This document shows positions 25,272 through 33,894 of a stretch of DNA of 34,254 bases, piece after piece. Position 1 is the stretch's first letter. Each line of letters opens with the position of its first letter. The DNA comes from an uncultured Pelagibacteraceae bacterium (GTDB lineage: Bacteria > Pseudomonadota > Alphaproteobacteria > Pelagibacterales > Pelagibacteraceae): the NCBI GenBank assembly GCA_902626045.1, contig CACODU010000007.1, positions 1-34,254 on the forward strand, given 5' to 3'. Both the position numbers and the translations under genes were made by a program. The notes under the pieces were generated by a model. It was not told the DNA's origin. It was given only the letters and a program-made list of their open reading frames with translations, and ran no database searches.

Positions 25272-26137
25272 TCTCTAATCAATGTTCCAGATCCCTTATC
25301 TGAAAAAATTTCGTGTAAAATCGAATGGGGTTTTCTCCCATCTAAAATCACTACTCCTCTCACTCCATTTTGCACTGCATCTACACAGTTTTCTATTTTT
25401 GGAATCATACCGCCTTGAACAACTTTCCATTTAATGAGATTTTCAAGATCGAAAGGTTTAATTTCTGATATTAATTTTTTCTTATCATCATATACACCCT
25501 CTACATTTGTCATTAATATTAATCTTCTAGACTTAAGTTTTTTTGCGATAGCACTAGCAGCAGTGTCACCATTTATATTGTATATTTGTTCATTCTTTCC
25601 TAAACCTAAAGGTGCTATGATTGGAATTTTATTTTCATTTAGTGCGTTTTGAATTAAATTAACATTTATTTTATTTGGCATTCCCACAAATCCAAGTTCC
25701 TCTCTTTCAGGCTCAACTTCTATAATGTTTTCAGTTTTAGTATGAAACATAGCTGCTTGAGAACCTAATTTCTCGAGAGAGCTAGCTATGTCTTTGTTAA
25801 AATCAATTAAAACTTCTTCCACAGTATTAATTATGTTTTTATCAGTAACCCTCAAGCCATTAATAAATTTCGATACGATTTTTTTCTTATCTAATTCTCT
25901 TTTGATTCTCGGACCACCACCATGAACCACAACTATAGATAAGCCCAATCTATTGAGAACATTTATATCAGATATAAAATTATTAAAGACATTTCTGTCT
26001 ATAAGAACATTGCCACCATATTTAATTACAATTTTTTCATTTTCGTATTTTTTTATGTATTTTTGAACGATGTTAATGTCTGGGGCTTTATCAGGCCAAA
26101 ATTCTTTTATCTCGTCTAGAGAAATATTTTTTGACAT
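25268..26137 (-). CDS. argB: acetylglutamate kinase
   Basis: A 289-residue amino-acid kinase for the second step of arginine synthesis, phosphorylating N-acetylglutamate. Seen: KYGGNVL (about 39-45), VVVHGGGPRI (about 70-79), the substrate loop FINGLRVTDKN, INGDTAASAIAKKL, LMTNVEGVYDDKKK and GGMIPKI. An N-terminal helix extension of about 25 residues precedes the kinase core, as in the arginine-sensitive hexameric enzymes, so feedback inhibition by arginine is plausible. It directly abuts yidC. Confidence 0.97.
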   Translation of the reverse strand: MSKNISLDEIKEFWPDKAPDINIVQKYIKKYENEKIVIKYGGNVLIDRNVFNNFISDINVLNRLGLSIVVVHGGGPRIKRELDKKKIVSKFINGLRVTDKNIINTVEEVLIDFNKDIASSLEKLGSQAAMFHTKTENIIEVEPEREELGFVGMPNKINVNLIQNALNENKIPIIAPLGLGKNEQIYNINGDTAASAIAKKLKSRRLILMTNVEGVYDDKKKLISEIKPFDLENLIKWKVVQGGMIPKIENCVDAVQNGVRGVVILDGRKPHSILHEIFSDKGSGTLIRE

Positions 26138-27820
26138 CTAATTTGTTTTCACAGTCGTTTTTTTAACAATTACATACTGTTGAGCTATTGTGAGAATATT
26201 ATTTATCGTCCAGTAAACAACCAACCCAGATGGGAAAGAGGCAAGTATGATCGTTAAAAATAATGGAAAGAAAGCAAATATTTTCGCTTGTATAGGATCA
26301 GCAGGAGCAGGGTTTAACTTTTGTTGTACCCACATAGAGGCCCCCATTAATATTGGCCAAATGCCTATTATCATAAACCCTGGAGGATCCCATGGAATTA
26401 GTCCAAATAAATTAAACAAAGAAGTTGGGTCTTGTGCTGATAAGTCTTTTATCCAACCAAAAAATGGTTGATGCCTCATTTCTAAAGAAATAAATAGCAT
26501 CTTATAAATTGCAAAAAAGAAAGGTATTTGAATTAAAACTGGCAAGCAACCTGATGCAGGATTTATTTTTTCTTTTCTATATAAAGCCATCATCTCTTGC
26601 TGTAATTTAACTTTATCGTCTTTATGTAGCTCTTTGAGTCTCATCATTTCCGGTTGAACTGCTTTCATTTTTGCCATTGACCTGAATGAAAAATTAGCCA
26701 GTGGGAAGAAAATAAGTCTTATAGCAATAGTTAATAACACTATTGCTGTTCCAAAATTTCCAGAAATTTTAAATAAATAATCTATAACGAAAAATAAAGG
26801 TTTTGTGAAAAAATAGAACCATCCCCAGTCTATAACTAAATCAAATTTATTTATATTTTGGTCTGCAGCATATCCATCAACTGTTTCTACCTCTTTAGCG
26901 GCAATAAATAATCTGAGGTTATTTGCTCCAACTGATGATTGATCAATATTTACTGGTTCATTAATAATATAATTCGCTTTAAATCCATTTTCATAAAGGA
27001 ATGTAGTTTTAAAATTTTTACCTGACTCAGGTACGAATGCAGTCATCCAATATTTATCTGTTATTCCAAGCCAGCCTTCATTTGACTCTCTTACTATTTT
27101 TTTTTCTTCTACATCATCATAGTCGTCTTCTTTTAATTCATCATCAAATACACCTATAAATCCCTCATGTTGGATGTAAAAATTTTGAATATCATCAGGG
27201 ATTTTATTCCTTGTCATCTGTGCGTACGGATACAGATCTATAGGTGAATTCGAATTATTTTTTACTTGCTGTGATATTTTAAATAAATACTTGTCATCTA
27301 ATTCAATTCTTTTTTCAAAAGTAACACCCTCATTATTATTCCACTGCAAAATAACCGGAGATTTATCGCTTAATATATTATTACCTTTTACTTTCCATAC
27401 AGAATCCTTTGTTGGAACTTTAATTTTATTTCCAATACTTGTCCAACCAGTCTCTATGTAAAAACCGTTCTCAGTATCAGATGGGTTTAAAAAAATGATA
27501 TTTTTTCCATCTTCAACTTTTTGTTTATGTTTTTTAAATGATATATCGTCAATTAAAGCACCCTTTAAATTAACAGAGCCCACTATACTGTCATTTTCTA
27601 TTTTAATTCTTTTACTGGAATTGATAGATTCTTCTCTGGTAATTTTTTTTATTATCTGTGGTTGACTAATCGTTGGTGCAATAGAGCCTTGCTCATTCTT
27701 TTGCTCTACTTTTTGATTTGTTTGTTGTTCAGAATTTTTCTTTGGAGTTTCAAAAAAAGCACCCCAGAAAAGTAAAACAGACATTGAAAGAGCAATTGCT
27801 ACAAAAACATTTCTATCCAT
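26138..27820 (-). CDS. yidC: membrane protein insertase YidC
   Basis: A 560-residue proteobacterial YidC: an N-terminal membrane helix (residues 5-22), a Gln/Lys-rich linker, a large periplasmic beta domain (about 60-330) and the C-terminal insertase core. The core shows [14 protein letters not shown] with the groove Arg and coiled coil, then [30 protein letters not shown] and a last helix near [15 protein letters not shown]. It inserts inner-membrane proteins alone or with SecYEG. It overlaps yidD by eight bases. Confidence 0.98.
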   Translation of the reverse strand: MDRNVFVAIALSMSVLLFWGAFFETPKKNSEQQTNQKVEQKNEQGSIAPTISQPQIIKKITREESINSSKRIKIENDSIVGSVNLKGALIDDISFKKHKQKVEDGKNIIFLNPSDTENGFYIETGWTSIGNKIKVPTKDSVWKVKGNNILSDKSPVILQWNNNEGVTFEKRIELDDKYLFKISQQVKNNSNSPIDLYPYAQMTRNKIPDDIQNFYIQHEGFIGVFDDELKEDDYDDVEEKKIVRESNEGWLGITDKYWMTAFVPESGKNFKTTFLYENGFKANYIINEPVNIDQSSVGANNLRLFIAAKEVETVDGYAADQNINKFDLVIDWGWFYFFTKPLFFVIDYLFKISGNFGTAIVLLTIAIRLIFFPLANFSFRSMAKMKAVQPEMMRLKELHKDDKVKLQQEMMALYRKEKINPASGCLPVLIQIPFFFAIYKMLFISLEMRHQPFFGWIKDLSAQDPTSLFNLFGLIPWDPPGFMIIGIWPILMGASMWVQQKLNPAPADPIQAKIFAFFPLFLTIILASFPSGLVVYWTINNILTIAQQYVIVKKTTVKTN

Positions 27821-28136
27821 TATTACTTTCCTTTTTATCTTCTAATTTCCAGCCAGCCTTTTGTAAGCCTTCTACAATTTTTTTAAGTCTTTCTTGCCTA
27901 CTAGCATTTTTGGGAATTGGTACGAAATCTATACCGTGACTGCCACCAAGTTTCTTAAATGGATGACATTTTAAAATTCTTTTTACGCCTAATCTAAATC
28001 CCATTGTCAAGCCTTGAGTTTTAAGTGCTTCAATAAAATACTCGGAACAAGTAGGTAAAAATCTGCATCTACTACCCAGCAGTGGAGAAATTAAATATTG
28101 ATAAATTTTGATTATGAAAATAAGAGTTTTTGTCAT
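27813..28136 (-). CDS. yidD: membrane protein insertion efficiency factor YidD
   Basis: A 107-residue protein with the YidD core: an N-terminal amphipathic or hydrophobic helix [16 protein letters not shown], then [17 protein letters not shown] with the conserved Cys pair, a Gly-rich [15 protein letters not shown] and [10 protein letters not shown]. It aids insertion by YidC at the inner face of the membrane. The C-terminal about 25 Lys/Glu-rich residues extend beyond the core. Position between rnpA and yidC is the usual one. Confidence 0.96.
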   Translation of the reverse strand: MTKTLIFIIKIYQYLISPLLGSRCRFLPTCSEYFIEALKTQGLTMGFRLGVKRILKCHPFKKLGGSHGIDFVPIPKNASRQERLKKIVEGLQKAGWKLEDKKESNNG

Positions 28137-28137
28137 T

Positions 28138-28488
28138 TTATTTTTTTAATTTACTAAAACTTTTCTCCATTAATGGCAAAAGCACATCTTGTTTTTGAGC
28201 ATAAGCATTAGACTTACCGAAAACTATATAAGTGTAATCTTTATTAATTGCACCTCTTTTTTTTATTAATTTTTGAGTAATTGCTTTTAATTTTCTTCTA
28301 ATTTTGTTTCTTTTAACTGCATTTCCAATTTTTTTTTTCATTACGAAACTAATGAGCAAATTATCTTTTTGTTTTGGCTTAATGAAATTTTTAGCAGCGA
28401 ATATTGAAAAAAAATCAGTATGAATTTTTCTTTCTTTTAGAGCCTTTTTGAATTGGTAGCTTTTTTTTAAACTTTCAAGCTTTACCAT
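28138..28488 (-). CDS. rnpA: ribonuclease P protein component
   Basis: A 116-residue basic protein that assists the RNase P RNA in removing 5' leaders from tRNA precursors. The RNR signature is [15 protein letters not shown] at about 72-86, and the N-terminal [11 protein letters not shown] fits the family. It lies five bases after rpmH and is followed within one base by yidD. The tRNA-His in this window is among the potential substrates of the holoenzyme. Confidence 0.96.
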   Translation of the reverse strand: MVKLESLKKSYQFKKALKERKIHTDFFSIFAAKNFIKPKQKDNLLISFVMKKKIGNAVKRNKIRRKLKAITQKLIKKRGAINKDYTYIVFGKSNAYAQKQDVLLPLMEKSFSKLKK

Positions 28489-28493
28489 TAAAT

Positions 28494-28628
28494 TTATGTT
28501 GAAAGTGTTTTTCTTCCTTTAGCACGTCTTCTAGAGATAAGCTGTCTGCCAGTTTTAGTAGCCATCCTAGCTCTAAAACCATGTCTTCTTTTTCTAACTA
28601 AATTGCTAGGCTGATATGTTCTTTTCAT
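28494..28628 (-). CDS. rpmH: 50S ribosomal protein L34
   Basis: A 44-residue, strongly basic protein starting [18 protein letters not shown] and ending with [12 protein letters not shown], a textbook L34. It starts at ATG 28628 and stops with TAA at 28494. It opens the rpmH-rnpA-yidD-yidC string. A weak promoter candidate lies just upstream on the minus strand (TGTACA, 17 bases, TATATA within 28641-28670), which would give a leader of only about eight bases; no ribosome binding site is obvious. In many bacteria rpmH is next to dnaA, but no dnaA is present here. Confidence 0.97.
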   Translation of the reverse strand: MKRTYQPSNLVRKRRHGFRARMATKTGRQLISRRRAKGRKTLST

Positions 28629-28678
28629 AAATATTTAAAGGTATATATTTTAATTGATGTCTATTGTACAGGTAAAAT

Positions 28679-29401
28679 ATGAGTAAAAATTTAAAAACAT
28701 TTTTGGGTATTTCTTACATAATAATACTTATCGCATTCTTATATTTTATTTTCACTAGCATAGAAATAAGTAAATTAAATGATTTTTCATATTATAAAAA
28801 AATTCAGAAAGATCTAAACAATTTTGTTAGTGTGAGTTTAATTACAAACTTAATTTACTTTTTTATTTTTGCAGTAATTTGGGTTGCCCTTCTAGGTTTT
28901 GGTGCACCTTTATTAATAATTTCTGGAATATTATTTGGTCAGTGGATTGGAACTTTTATTTCTATAATTTCAATTTCAGTTGGAGCATTGATTTTGTATT
29001 CTATAGGAAATTTCTTTTTTAGGGACTTGGTTAAAAAGATTCTTCAACAAAAATTCGATAAGTATATTTTTTTATTTAAAAAAAATGAATTTTATTATTT
29101 TTTTATATATAGATTTATTGGTGGCTTGGGAGTACCATTTGGACTGCAAAACTTGATACCGATTTTATTTGGCATGGGTAAGATGAATTATTTTCTTTCA
29201 AGTTTTTTTGGATTTATACCTGGGTTTTTTATTTTTAATACTATAGGTGCTGGACTTGATTCTTACGTAGCTCAATCAGAAAATTTTAATATGCTTGACT
29301 TTATCTTAACTCCAGGAATTTATTTACCAATTCTTATGTTTGCATGCCTTATGATCATTTCTTTAATAATGAAAAAAAAATTTTTTGATGATAAAAATTA
29401 A
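28679..29401 (+). CDS. TVP38/TMEM64-type (VTT domain) membrane protein
   Basis: A 240-residue multi-pass protein. An N-terminal helix (about 7-27) is followed by the VTT core: GFGAPLLIISGILFGQWIG, a run of small-residue helices with SVGALILYSIGNFFF, then YRFIGGLGVPFGLQNLIPILFGM and a C-terminal helix. The Gly/Pro-rich re-entrant pattern fits the DedA/VTT superfamily, some members of which move lipids across membranes. No substrate can be named. It is the first gene of a plus-strand run and overlaps the DUF255 gene by 14 bases. Confidence 0.85.
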   Translation: MSKNLKTFLGISYIIILIAFLYFIFTSIEISKLNDFSYYKKIQKDLNNFVSVSLITNLIYFFIFAVIWVALLGFGAPLLIISGILFGQWIGTFISIISISVGALILYSIGNFFFRDLVKKILQQKFDKYIFLFKKNEFYYFFIYRFIGGLGVPFGLQNLIPILFGMGKMNYFLSSFFGFIPGFFIFNTIGAGLDSYVAQSENFNMLDFILTPGIYLPILMFACLMIISLIMKKKFFDDKN

Positions 29402-31127
29402 TGAAAATGTTTTGTCTAATGATTTAAGTCCGTATCTTAAACAACATAAAGACAATCCAGTTAATTGGCAAATTTGGTCTACAGAAACTTTAGAGTTTTC
29501 GAAAAAAAATAAAAAACCTATTTTACTAAGTATTGGATACGCAAGCTGTCATTGGTGTCACGTTATGGCCCATGAAAGTTTTGAAGATATTGAAACAGCA
29601 AATTTAATGAATGAACTTTTCGTAAATATAAAGGTTGATAGGGAAGAAAGGCCTGATCTAGATTTTATATTTCAAAGCTCATTTCAATTATTTAATCAAA
29701 CTGGGGGAGGGTGGCCTTTGACAATGTTCTTGGATGAAAACGGTGTTCCATTTATGGGAGGCACTTATTTTCCTAAAGAAGCTAAACATGGATTACCAAC
29801 ATTTAAAGAAGTTTTACTTAAAGTTTCTGAAGCTTACAAAGATCAAAGGGAAAAAATAATAAAGCAAAAAGATTTAATAATTAAAAATTTAGATTTAAAA
29901 AAAAATTCTGTCCTAAATCAAGATCTTGAGCCCATTCTTGAAATATCCTTAAGTCAATTAGATCCAGCAAAAGGTGGTTATAAAGGCGCGCCTAAATTTC
30001 CAACTTTTAATTTATTTGAAACCCTACTTTATTTTTATAATTCTACTAAAAATACAAAGTATCTAAAGCCAGTCGAAATTATTATTAAAAAATTATGTTC
30101 AAAAGGAATATACGATCATGTTGAAGGCGGCATAGCTCGATATACAGTTGATGAAGATTGGGTTATTCCACATTTTGAAAAAATGCTTTACGATAATACT
30201 CAATTTGTTCTATTACTTTCTAAATATTGTAAAATAAATTCTGAAAATTATTTTAAAGAAAAATTGGAACAAACTATTGAATTTCTAAAAAAAAACTTCA
30301 TTAATAAAGAGGGTTTTTTTGGTTCCGCGTATGACGCAGATAGCGACGGAGAAGAGGGTAAATATTATGTTTATTCTTATAGCGAAATTAAAGATATAGA
30401 AAATATTGAAAATTACTTTGAAATAGCACCTGACGGTAACTGGGAAAATAAAATTATTCTCGTTGAAAAACAAAAACCAACAAATGAGATTTTAAATAAG
30501 CTTTTAAAAATTAGATTAAAAAGAAGTAAGCCTTTTTTTGATGACAAAACGCAATTAGATTTAAACTGCCTAATGGTAAGTGCTTTAATTTCTGCAAGTG
30601 AAATCCTACCAAATAATAGGTACTTAGAATTTGCTGAAGAATTTTTCCTAAAAATTGAAAATAAATATATCAAGAATAAAATTTATCATAGTTACTCAAC
30701 TAATATCGCTTTTATCGAAGATTATGCTTTTTTAATAAATGCAATAAATGATTTATCAGATAAAACAATGAATTTTAAGTACAAGGATTTAGCAAAAAAA
30801 TTGTCACAAGAGGCTTTAACTAAATTTTTTCTAGAAGAAAAACATATTTTTCAAAAAAATCAAAAAAATAGTAACGATACTTTTTTTGAACCAATTGACA
30901 TAAGCGACAACACTATTCCTAACGGAAACGCTATCATGCTCATAAATATGGTTAAATTAGGAATGATGAACGAGGCAAAAAAATTATCTTATAGCTTAAA
31001 TGGATATCTTAACGTTTATAAAAACCATATGATGACAGCTATAAGAGCTTTAGATTTTTTTAAAAATGTGAATTCAGGTAAAAATTGTAATGAGCAAGGT
31101 TGTGAAATTGATGGTAAAAAAAATTAA
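29388..31127 (+). CDS. DUF255 thioredoxin-fold protein (YyaL/SPATA20 family)
   Basis: A 579-residue protein with an N-terminal thioredoxin-like DUF255 domain and a long alpha-helical (alpha/alpha-barrel-like) remainder. The N-terminal domain shows HKDNPVNWQIW, YASCHWCHVM (the CHWCH redox-like motif at about 54-58), FEDIETANLMN and VDREERPDLD; QTGGGWPLTMFLDENGVPFMGGTYFP follows. Known members run about 650-700 residues, so this form is shorter, mostly in the helical part. The function of the family is not established. ATG 29388 is preferred over an adjacent TTG at 29385. Confidence 0.9.
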   Translation: MIKINENVLSNDLSPYLKQHKDNPVNWQIWSTETLEFSKKNKKPILLSIGYASCHWCHVMAHESFEDIETANLMNELFVNIKVDREERPDLDFIFQSSFQLFNQTGGGWPLTMFLDENGVPFMGGTYFPKEAKHGLPTFKEVLLKVSEAYKDQREKIIKQKDLIIKNLDLKKNSVLNQDLEPILEISLSQLDPAKGGYKGAPKFPTFNLFETLLYFYNSTKNTKYLKPVEIIIKKLCSKGIYDHVEGGIARYTVDEDWVIPHFEKMLYDNTQFVLLLSKYCKINSENYFKEKLEQTIEFLKKNFINKEGFFGSAYDADSDGEEGKYYVYSYSEIKDIENIENYFEIAPDGNWENKIILVEKQKPTNEILNKLLKIRLKRSKPFFDDKTQLDLNCLMVSALISASEILPNNRYLEFAEEFFLKIENKYIKNKIYHSYSTNIAFIEDYAFLINAINDLSDKTMNFKYKDLAKKLSQEALTKFFLEEKHIFQKNQKNSNDTFFEPIDISDNTIPNGNAIMLINMVKLGMMNEAKKLSYSLNGYLNVYKNHMMTAIRALDFFKNVNSGKNCNEQGCEIDGKKN

Positions 31128-31299
31128 TTGGTTCGCTTGGTTAATTTTAGTGATTTTATGGAATTATGGTTTTCCAAATGCAACTCCACTTCAAGATGTA
31201 ATAGTTGCCGTAATTTTGTCGATTTTATTTATAATTATTAAGAGACTTCAATCAAGAGGCTTGCAAAATAGAGCCTCAAGAAGTAAATTTAAAAATTAA
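31111..31299 (+). CDS. small membrane protein of unknown function
   Basis: A 62-residue ORF beginning inside the last codons of the DUF255 gene (17-base overlap at ATG 31111; the frame is open back to 31090). It has two short hydrophobic stretches, WFAWLILVILWNYGFP and VIVAVILSILFIIIKRL, then a basic tail (QSRGLQNRASRSKFKN) that should face the cytoplasm. I do not recognise the family. Overlap with the gene before and the close gene after suggest co-transcription. The hydrophobic and basic layout favours a real protein over a chance ORF. Confidence 0.6.
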   Translation: MVKKINWFAWLILVILWNYGFPNATPLQDVIVAVILSILFIIIKRLQSRGLQNRASRSKFKN

Positions 31300-31315
31300 T
31301 GAAGGGACGCTCAAT

Positions 31316-31510
31316 ATGGGAATTCACTATGACTATAAGTCTACGCGAGGCGATAAAGCAATGAAAAAAGAGGCTAAGCGTAAAGCGAGGATTGAGCAAA
31401 GAAGAGCAAAGCGTTCAGTAAGTAATTCTAAAGAGTCCGAGGAAAAATTGATGCATGATATCGATAAACCCATAACGCTTGAGGACTTAACAAACCCAGA
31501 TAAAAATTAA
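31316..31510 (+). CDS. small, charged hypothetical protein
   Basis: A 64-residue ORF with an AAGGGA ribosome-binding-like site (31302-31307) eight bases before ATG 31316. The first half is strongly basic (KKEAKRKARIEQRRAKR), the second acidic (SEEKLMHDIDKPITLEDLTNPDKN). A second in-frame ATG (residue 16) is less well placed. I do not recognise it. The basic helix could bind RNA or ribosomes, but that is only a composition-based guess. It lies between the small membrane ORF and the short basic ORF before dcd. Confidence 0.6.
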   Translation: MGIHYDYKSTRGDKAMKKEAKRKARIEQRRAKRSVSNSKESEEKLMHDIDKPITLEDLTNPDKN

Positions 31511-31520
31511 CCTTTTTTAA

Positions 31521-31643
31521 ATGAAATCTTTTGAAAAAAAAGATTCTTTCATAAAAAGTCGTGAGGCAGCTTTAAAAAGAAACCTTAAAAAAAGAAAGAA
31601 AATCAAAACAAAAAAAAGAAAAAATGACAGTTCTTTCCGATAA
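31521..31643 (+). CDS. very small basic ORF overlapping the start of dcd
   Basis: A 40-residue frame, ATG 31521 to TAA 31643: an acidic/basic start ([10 protein letters not shown]) then [20 protein letters not shown], extremely rich in Lys and Arg. The [13 protein letters not shown] stretch resembles short alphaproteobacterial proteins with an ALRxNLxRRK motif that I recall near this kind of neighbourhood; I cannot verify it. It overlaps the dcd start by 20 bases in another frame and fills the gap left between neighbours, so it may couple translation into dcd. It could be a chance ORF in A-rich sequence. Confidence 0.45.
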   Translation: MKSFEKKDSFIKSREAALKRNLKKRKKIKTKKRKNDSSFR

Positions 31644-32178
31644 ATGGATAAAAAAAACTGCAAAAGAAAAAGGAATGATAAAACCTTTTGTAGATAAACA
31701 AGTAAGAAAAGGAAAAATTTCCTTTGGTCTTTCATCCTATGGATATGATGCAAGAGTATCTAATGAATTTAAAATTTTTACTAACGTTAATTCAGGTATT
31801 GTTGATCCTAAAATTTTCAAAAAAGAGAGCTTTATTACTAAAATTGGAAAAGAATGTATTATTCCACCTAATTCTTTTGCTCTAGCAAGAACAATGGAAT
31901 ATTTTAAAATTCCTGATGATATTTTGGTTATTTGTCTTGGAAAATCAACTTACGCTAGATGTGGAATTATTGTGAATGTAACTCCTCTTGAGCCAGGTTG
32001 GGAGGGACATGTAACTTTAGAATTTTCAAATACTACACCTTTACCTGCGAAGATTTATGCTAATGAAGGCGTAGCTCAATTTATTTTCCTAAAAGGCAAT
32101 GAGAGACCAAAAGTGACTTACGCTAATAGAAAAGGAAAATATATGAAACAAAAAGGTGTAACACTTCCAAAAGTTTAA
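31624..32178 (+). CDS. dcd: dCTP deaminase
   Basis: A 184-residue homotrimeric enzyme that deaminates dCTP to dUTP, feeding dTTP synthesis. Seen: [12 protein letters not shown] at about 38-49, [11 protein letters not shown] (about 105-115, the usual R/KSSxARxG), and [16 protein letters not shown] with the catalytic Glu at 133. A bifunctional deaminase/dUTPase is less likely from its general proteobacterial pattern. ATG 31624 has no clear ribosome binding site and lies within the end of the small basic ORF. It is 11 bases from murA. Confidence 0.96.
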   Translation: MTVLSDKWIKKTAKEKGMIKPFVDKQVRKGKISFGLSSYGYDARVSNEFKIFTNVNSGIVDPKIFKKESFITKIGKECIIPPNSFALARTMEYFKIPDDILVICLGKSTYARCGIIVNVTPLEPGWEGHVTLEFSNTTPLPAKIYANEGVAQFIFLKGNERPKVTYANRKGKYMKQKGVTLPKV

Positions 32179-32189
32179 AATCTTTTTTA

Positions 32190-33449
32190 ATGCAGAAGCT
32201 TATAATTAAAGGGAAAAAAAAATTAAGCGGAAAAATTTCTATTTCTGGATCTAAAAATGCAACTCTACCAATTTTAGCTGCCTCAATACTTGCTACAAAT
32301 GTTAAGGTTAAAAATATTCCCTTAGTAAAAGATATTTTTACAATGATTGAATTATTAAAATTTATAGGTTTAAAAACAAAATTAAATAAAAAAAAAAATT
32401 TTATCGAAATTTATAATAAAGATAAAAACATCAATACATTAGCTCCCTATAAACTAGTAAAAACTATGAGAGCCGGCGTATTGGTTTTAGGTTCACTATT
32501 AGGAAAATACAAGAAAGCAAAAGTTTCATTACCTGGAGGATGTGCCATCGGAACACGACCCGTGGATCTACATTTATTTGCTTTAAAAAAACTAGGAGCT
32601 AAAATTAAAATAAAGGATGGATATATTTTAGCCGAAGCGAAAAATGGCCTCAAAGGCACAAAAATAAAATTTCCATCAATTTCAGTTGGAGCTACTGAGA
32701 ACGCTTTGATAGCAGCAGTTAATGCCAGAGGCACAACAATACTTAAAAACTGCGCAATCGAACCTGAAATTAAAGATCTGATATCATTTCTTGAAAAAAT
32801 GGGAGCAAAAATAAGTTTAATAGGCAGAACAATTTTGATTAAAGAAAGCAAGATAAAAACTTCAAAAATTAATCATGAAGTTATTTTTGATAGAATAGAA
32901 CTAGGAACTTACATGATAGCAGGGGCCTTATTGGCAAAAAAAAATTTAATTATTGATAAAATTGACACGAAAATTATTAAAAGCGAAATAAATATTCTTA
33001 AAAAAATAGGAGTGAAAATTACACAAAAAAAAAAATCAGTTATAATAAAAAAATGCAAAAGATTAAAAAAAATAAATATCATTACCAAACCATTCCCTGG
33101 CTTTCCTACAGACTTGCAGGCCCAATTAATGGTTCTCCTAACACAAGCAGATGGTATATCTAAAATTAAAGAGGATATATTTGAAAATAGATTCATGCAC
33201 GTACCTGAGTTGAAAAGAATGGGCGCGCATATAATAATTAAAGATAAAACTGCGCTCATCAAAGGCCCCACAAAACTTACAGGTGCAGAAGTAATGGCTA
33301 CTGACCTCAGAGCTTCAGTAAGTTTAGTATTAGCAGGTATGATTGCCGAAAATAGAACTATAATTAATAGAATTTATCATCTGGATAGAGGCTATGAGTT
33401 TTTAGAGAGTAAACTTAAAAATTGTAAAGCTCAAATAAAAAGAGTTTGA
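32190..33449 (+). CDS. murA: UDP-N-acetylglucosamine 1-carboxyvinyltransferase
   Basis: A 419-residue enzyme of the first committed step of peptidoglycan synthesis, transferring enolpyruvate from PEP to UDP-GlcNAc. Seen: the substrate Lys-Asn pair in SGSKNATLPIL (K22, N23), MRAGVLVLG, the PEP-reactive Cys118 in LPGGCAIGTRPVDLHL, FPTDLQAQ and the C-terminal DLRASVSLVLAGM. Having Cys rather than Asp at 118 predicts sensitivity to fosfomycin. It is one base upstream of the DUF2948 gene. Confidence 0.98.
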   Translation: MQKLIIKGKKKLSGKISISGSKNATLPILAASILATNVKVKNIPLVKDIFTMIELLKFIGLKTKLNKKKNFIEIYNKDKNINTLAPYKLVKTMRAGVLVLGSLLGKYKKAKVSLPGGCAIGTRPVDLHLFALKKLGAKIKIKDGYILAEAKNGLKGTKIKFPSISVGATENALIAAVNARGTTILKNCAIEPEIKDLISFLEKMGAKISLIGRTILIKESKIKTSKINHEVIFDRIELGTYMIAGALLAKKNLIIDKIDTKIIKSEINILKKIGVKITQKKKSVIIKKCKRLKKINIITKPFPGFPTDLQAQLMVLLTQADGISKIKEDIFENRFMHVPELKRMGAHIIIKDKTALIKGPTKLTGAEVMATDLRASVSLVLAGMIAENRTIINRIYHLDRGYEFLESKLKNCKAQIKRV

Positions 33450-33450
33450 A

Positions 33451-33894
33451 ATGGAACCTAAAAATTTAAAACTAATTGCAAGAACAGAAGAAGATCTGAG
33501 AGTTGTTTCTGCTCATCTTCAGGACTCTATCGCTAGTGTCGCTGATATAGCAAACTTAAAAAAGAGCAAAATATTTCTTATGCAACTTAATCGTTTTATG
33601 TGGGAAGATGTTGAAAAAGGAGTATTTAGAAAGAATAAACGTATTAGAACAATCTTAAAGTTTGAGAACGTTATTAACGTGATTTCGAAAAACATTAATC
33701 AACAAAAAAAAGATAAGTTCTTGGATTTTCTTGCTATTGAAACAAATATAACTCCTGATAAAAACTATGAGATGAAAATAATATTTGCTGGGGATGCCAT
33801 TATAAGAGTCATATGCGAAGTAATAGAGGTGACTCTAGATGATCAAGGAGACGCTTGGGATACAAAAAATAAACCAAAACATGAAAGTTTATGA
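33451..33894 (+). CDS. DUF2948 family protein
   Basis: A 147-residue protein matching DUF2948 of alphaproteobacteria: LKLIARTEEDLRVVSAHLQDS near the start, LMQLNRFMWEDV in the middle, and a C-terminal region IRVICEVIEVTLDDQGDAW. No function is established to my knowledge. Its position between murA and hisD is the usual one for the family. The stop overlaps the hisD start by four bases (ATGA), so translation of the two is probably coupled. Confidence 0.9.
   Translation: MEPKNLKLIARTEEDLRVVSAHLQDSIASVADIANLKKSKIFLMQLNRFMWEDVEKGVFRKNKRIRTILKFENVINVISKNINQQKKDKFLDFLAIETNITPDKNYEMKIIFAGDAIIRVICEVIEVTLDDQGDAWDTKNKPKHESL

Noticed and set aside
31256-31277. GAGGCT/AGCCTC hairpin as a terminator
   Set aside because: It has a 10-base loop, no T-run after it, and lies within the coding end of the small membrane ORF with co-directional genes following closely.
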